A stretch of 64,000 nucleotides of DNA from Ditylenchus dipsaci (taxonomy: Eukaryota; Nematoda; Chromadorea; Rhabditida; Anguinidae). The translations under genes were made by a program, and so were the position numbers. The notes under the pieces were generated by a model. It saw nothing but the letters and a program-made list of their open reading frames with translations, did no database searches and had not been told where the DNA came from. The stretch is taken from NCBI GenBank assembly GCA_004194705.1, contig SADC01001188.1:62001-126000 (forward strand). Reading direction: 5' to 3'. This document shows, piece by piece, positions 63,081 to 64,000 of this stretch; the first letter of the stretch is position 1, and each line of letters opens with the position of its first letter.

Positions 63081-63714
63081 TATAATGACAAAAAAAACTT
63101 ACGGTATCACAAATAAAGATGCCGTATATTCTTTTGTAATTCCCATGGGTTCCTACCTCATAATTTGGGTGGGGTTCAACAATTGTGAACCCACTTGGCC
63201 GGGTATATGGGACACCCTAAAAAGTAGCAGGTGGTTCTCTCTACCACACTGGTATTTCCTGGTCCATTAAAAATTGTTTTAGTCGAAGAAATAATATTTT
63301 TGCTACAGCGGGACTCGAACCTGTAACCTTAAAATTGGAGGATCAATTTACCGGAGGATCAGTTTACCAGGATTAATCAACCGAGATGAAATTTGCCGGA
63401 TGATCAAATTTTAGAGATCAATTAAGCGTCACTCGTCATTCTAGGGTGTCAGTTGGGAGGGGAGTCAGTTGGGAAAGGGTGTTAGTTGGTGTTGTTCTTG
63501 GACAGCCTACTCATTGACCACGAAATTCACGAAGTGCCGTGGTAAGACCGGCGGATTCGTCGGAGTTGTTTGTCGGTGCAATCTGTTATTGCCTTTCTGT
63601 TATTGCATGCAAAATTTGCAAAACTTTCAGACCGCTCTGAATTTTGTTCTTTATTATTTTTGCTTTATAGTTTATCGCTTATCAAACGGTTTTGACTTTG
63701 AGAGAGCTATTAAA
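63081..63714. repeat. Intergenic, with GGATCAATTTACCGGA iterations
   Basis: 63300-63425 has a tRNA-like CGGGACTCGAACCTGTAACC on the antisense strand, followed by about four degenerate units of GAGGATCAATTTACCGGA. The same segment, inverted, appears at 7325-7372. The remainder shows no gene. Confidence 0.5.
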
Positions 63715-64000
63715 ATGTCGGAAAGAGATGCCAATTATAGGGCGTCTTTGGGGTGAGATCCATGTTTGATTCGATTGTTCTATCTGACCTTTGGTTTCAG
63801 TAACGCCGATTTGATGTCGCAATCAAGTAAGGAAATTTTAGCTGGTACTCATGCACATTTTTAGCATGAAGTTAATTTGCAGCTACTACTCGAACACAGG
63901 TGAAGCGGAGAAGGCTGTTGCTGATTTGAAAAAAGCACATCATGTGTATTGCAAAGCGAAAATTGTTCTTGAAGCGCCAGATTCCACGCATGAAGGATAT
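63715..64000 (+). CDS. Start of an unidentified gene (partial)
   Basis: Exon 63715-63752 (ATG; MSERDANYRASL) ends GG|GTGAG. Exon 63893 onward, after a TTAATTTGCAG acceptor, restores the frame as GYYSNTGEAEKAVADLKKAH and HVYCKAKIVLEAPDSTHEGY to the window edge. The join is in phase and gives an Ala/Lys-rich helical segment. I do not recognise the family. A short AG-flanked piece between the exons (63801-63826) does not keep the frame and is probably intronic. Confidence 0.55.

Overview
This window is eukaryotic, AT-rich, intron-containing and repeat-dense. Several independent signs point to a nematode: a seven-helix receptor of the nematode Srsx type (5856-9054, minus), a major-sperm-protein (MSP) domain gene (62168-62930, minus), introns that mostly end in a TTTTCAG-like acceptor with lengths from about 40 nt upwards, and an interstitial array of the nematode telomere hexamer TTAGGC (49061-49133). 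The species cannot be named from the sequence.

Layout. 1-2130: end of a non-LTR retrotransposon on the minus strand (ORF1 plus endonuclease) facing a second reverse-transcriptase remnant on the plus strand. 3496-5140: a head-to-head pair of duplicated genes for small secreted hydrophobic proteins, with a mirrored promoter. 5856-9054: five exons of the Srsx-type receptor. 9143-14264: repeats, including a 76-bp tandem array inside a foldback element. 14415-19729: the Mediator subunit 7 gene, its introns filled with inverted repeats. 19821-23575: inverted-repeat elements and a dead acetyltransferase copy. 23947-24590: a TPR-protein remnant. 25937-28189: a hAT transposon with an exact 8-bp target duplication, carrying a BED finger and a FLYWCH fragment. 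28386-28876: second dead acetyltransferase copy. 29100-42900: mostly foldback elements and a 40-bp minisatellite; one possible tetraspanin last exon. 43129-51413: a tau-tubulin-kinase-like gene of about 12 exons with an intact kinase domain and several reading-frame breaks in its tail. 51500-61090: a dense zone of nested inverted repeats surrounding a small secreted-protein gene (58397-58708). 62168-62930: MSP-domain gene. 63715-64000: start of an unidentified gene.

The genes do not form a pathway; they are unrelated host genes spread through a very repetitive region. The repeats are the most striking content. They are overwhelmingly inverted (foldback) elements of many families, several with arms built from short tandem iterations, several with tRNA-like segments, one a perfect 118-bp-arm palindrome, and one recurrent core carrying a conserved ATG plus a consensus 5' splice site. 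A candidate -1 frameshift site (G GGA AAC directly before a stop) links the two retrotransposon ORFs at the left edge.

Exon coordinates were read by eye from splice consensus and reading frame. Family names rest on motif recognition, not on a database search.
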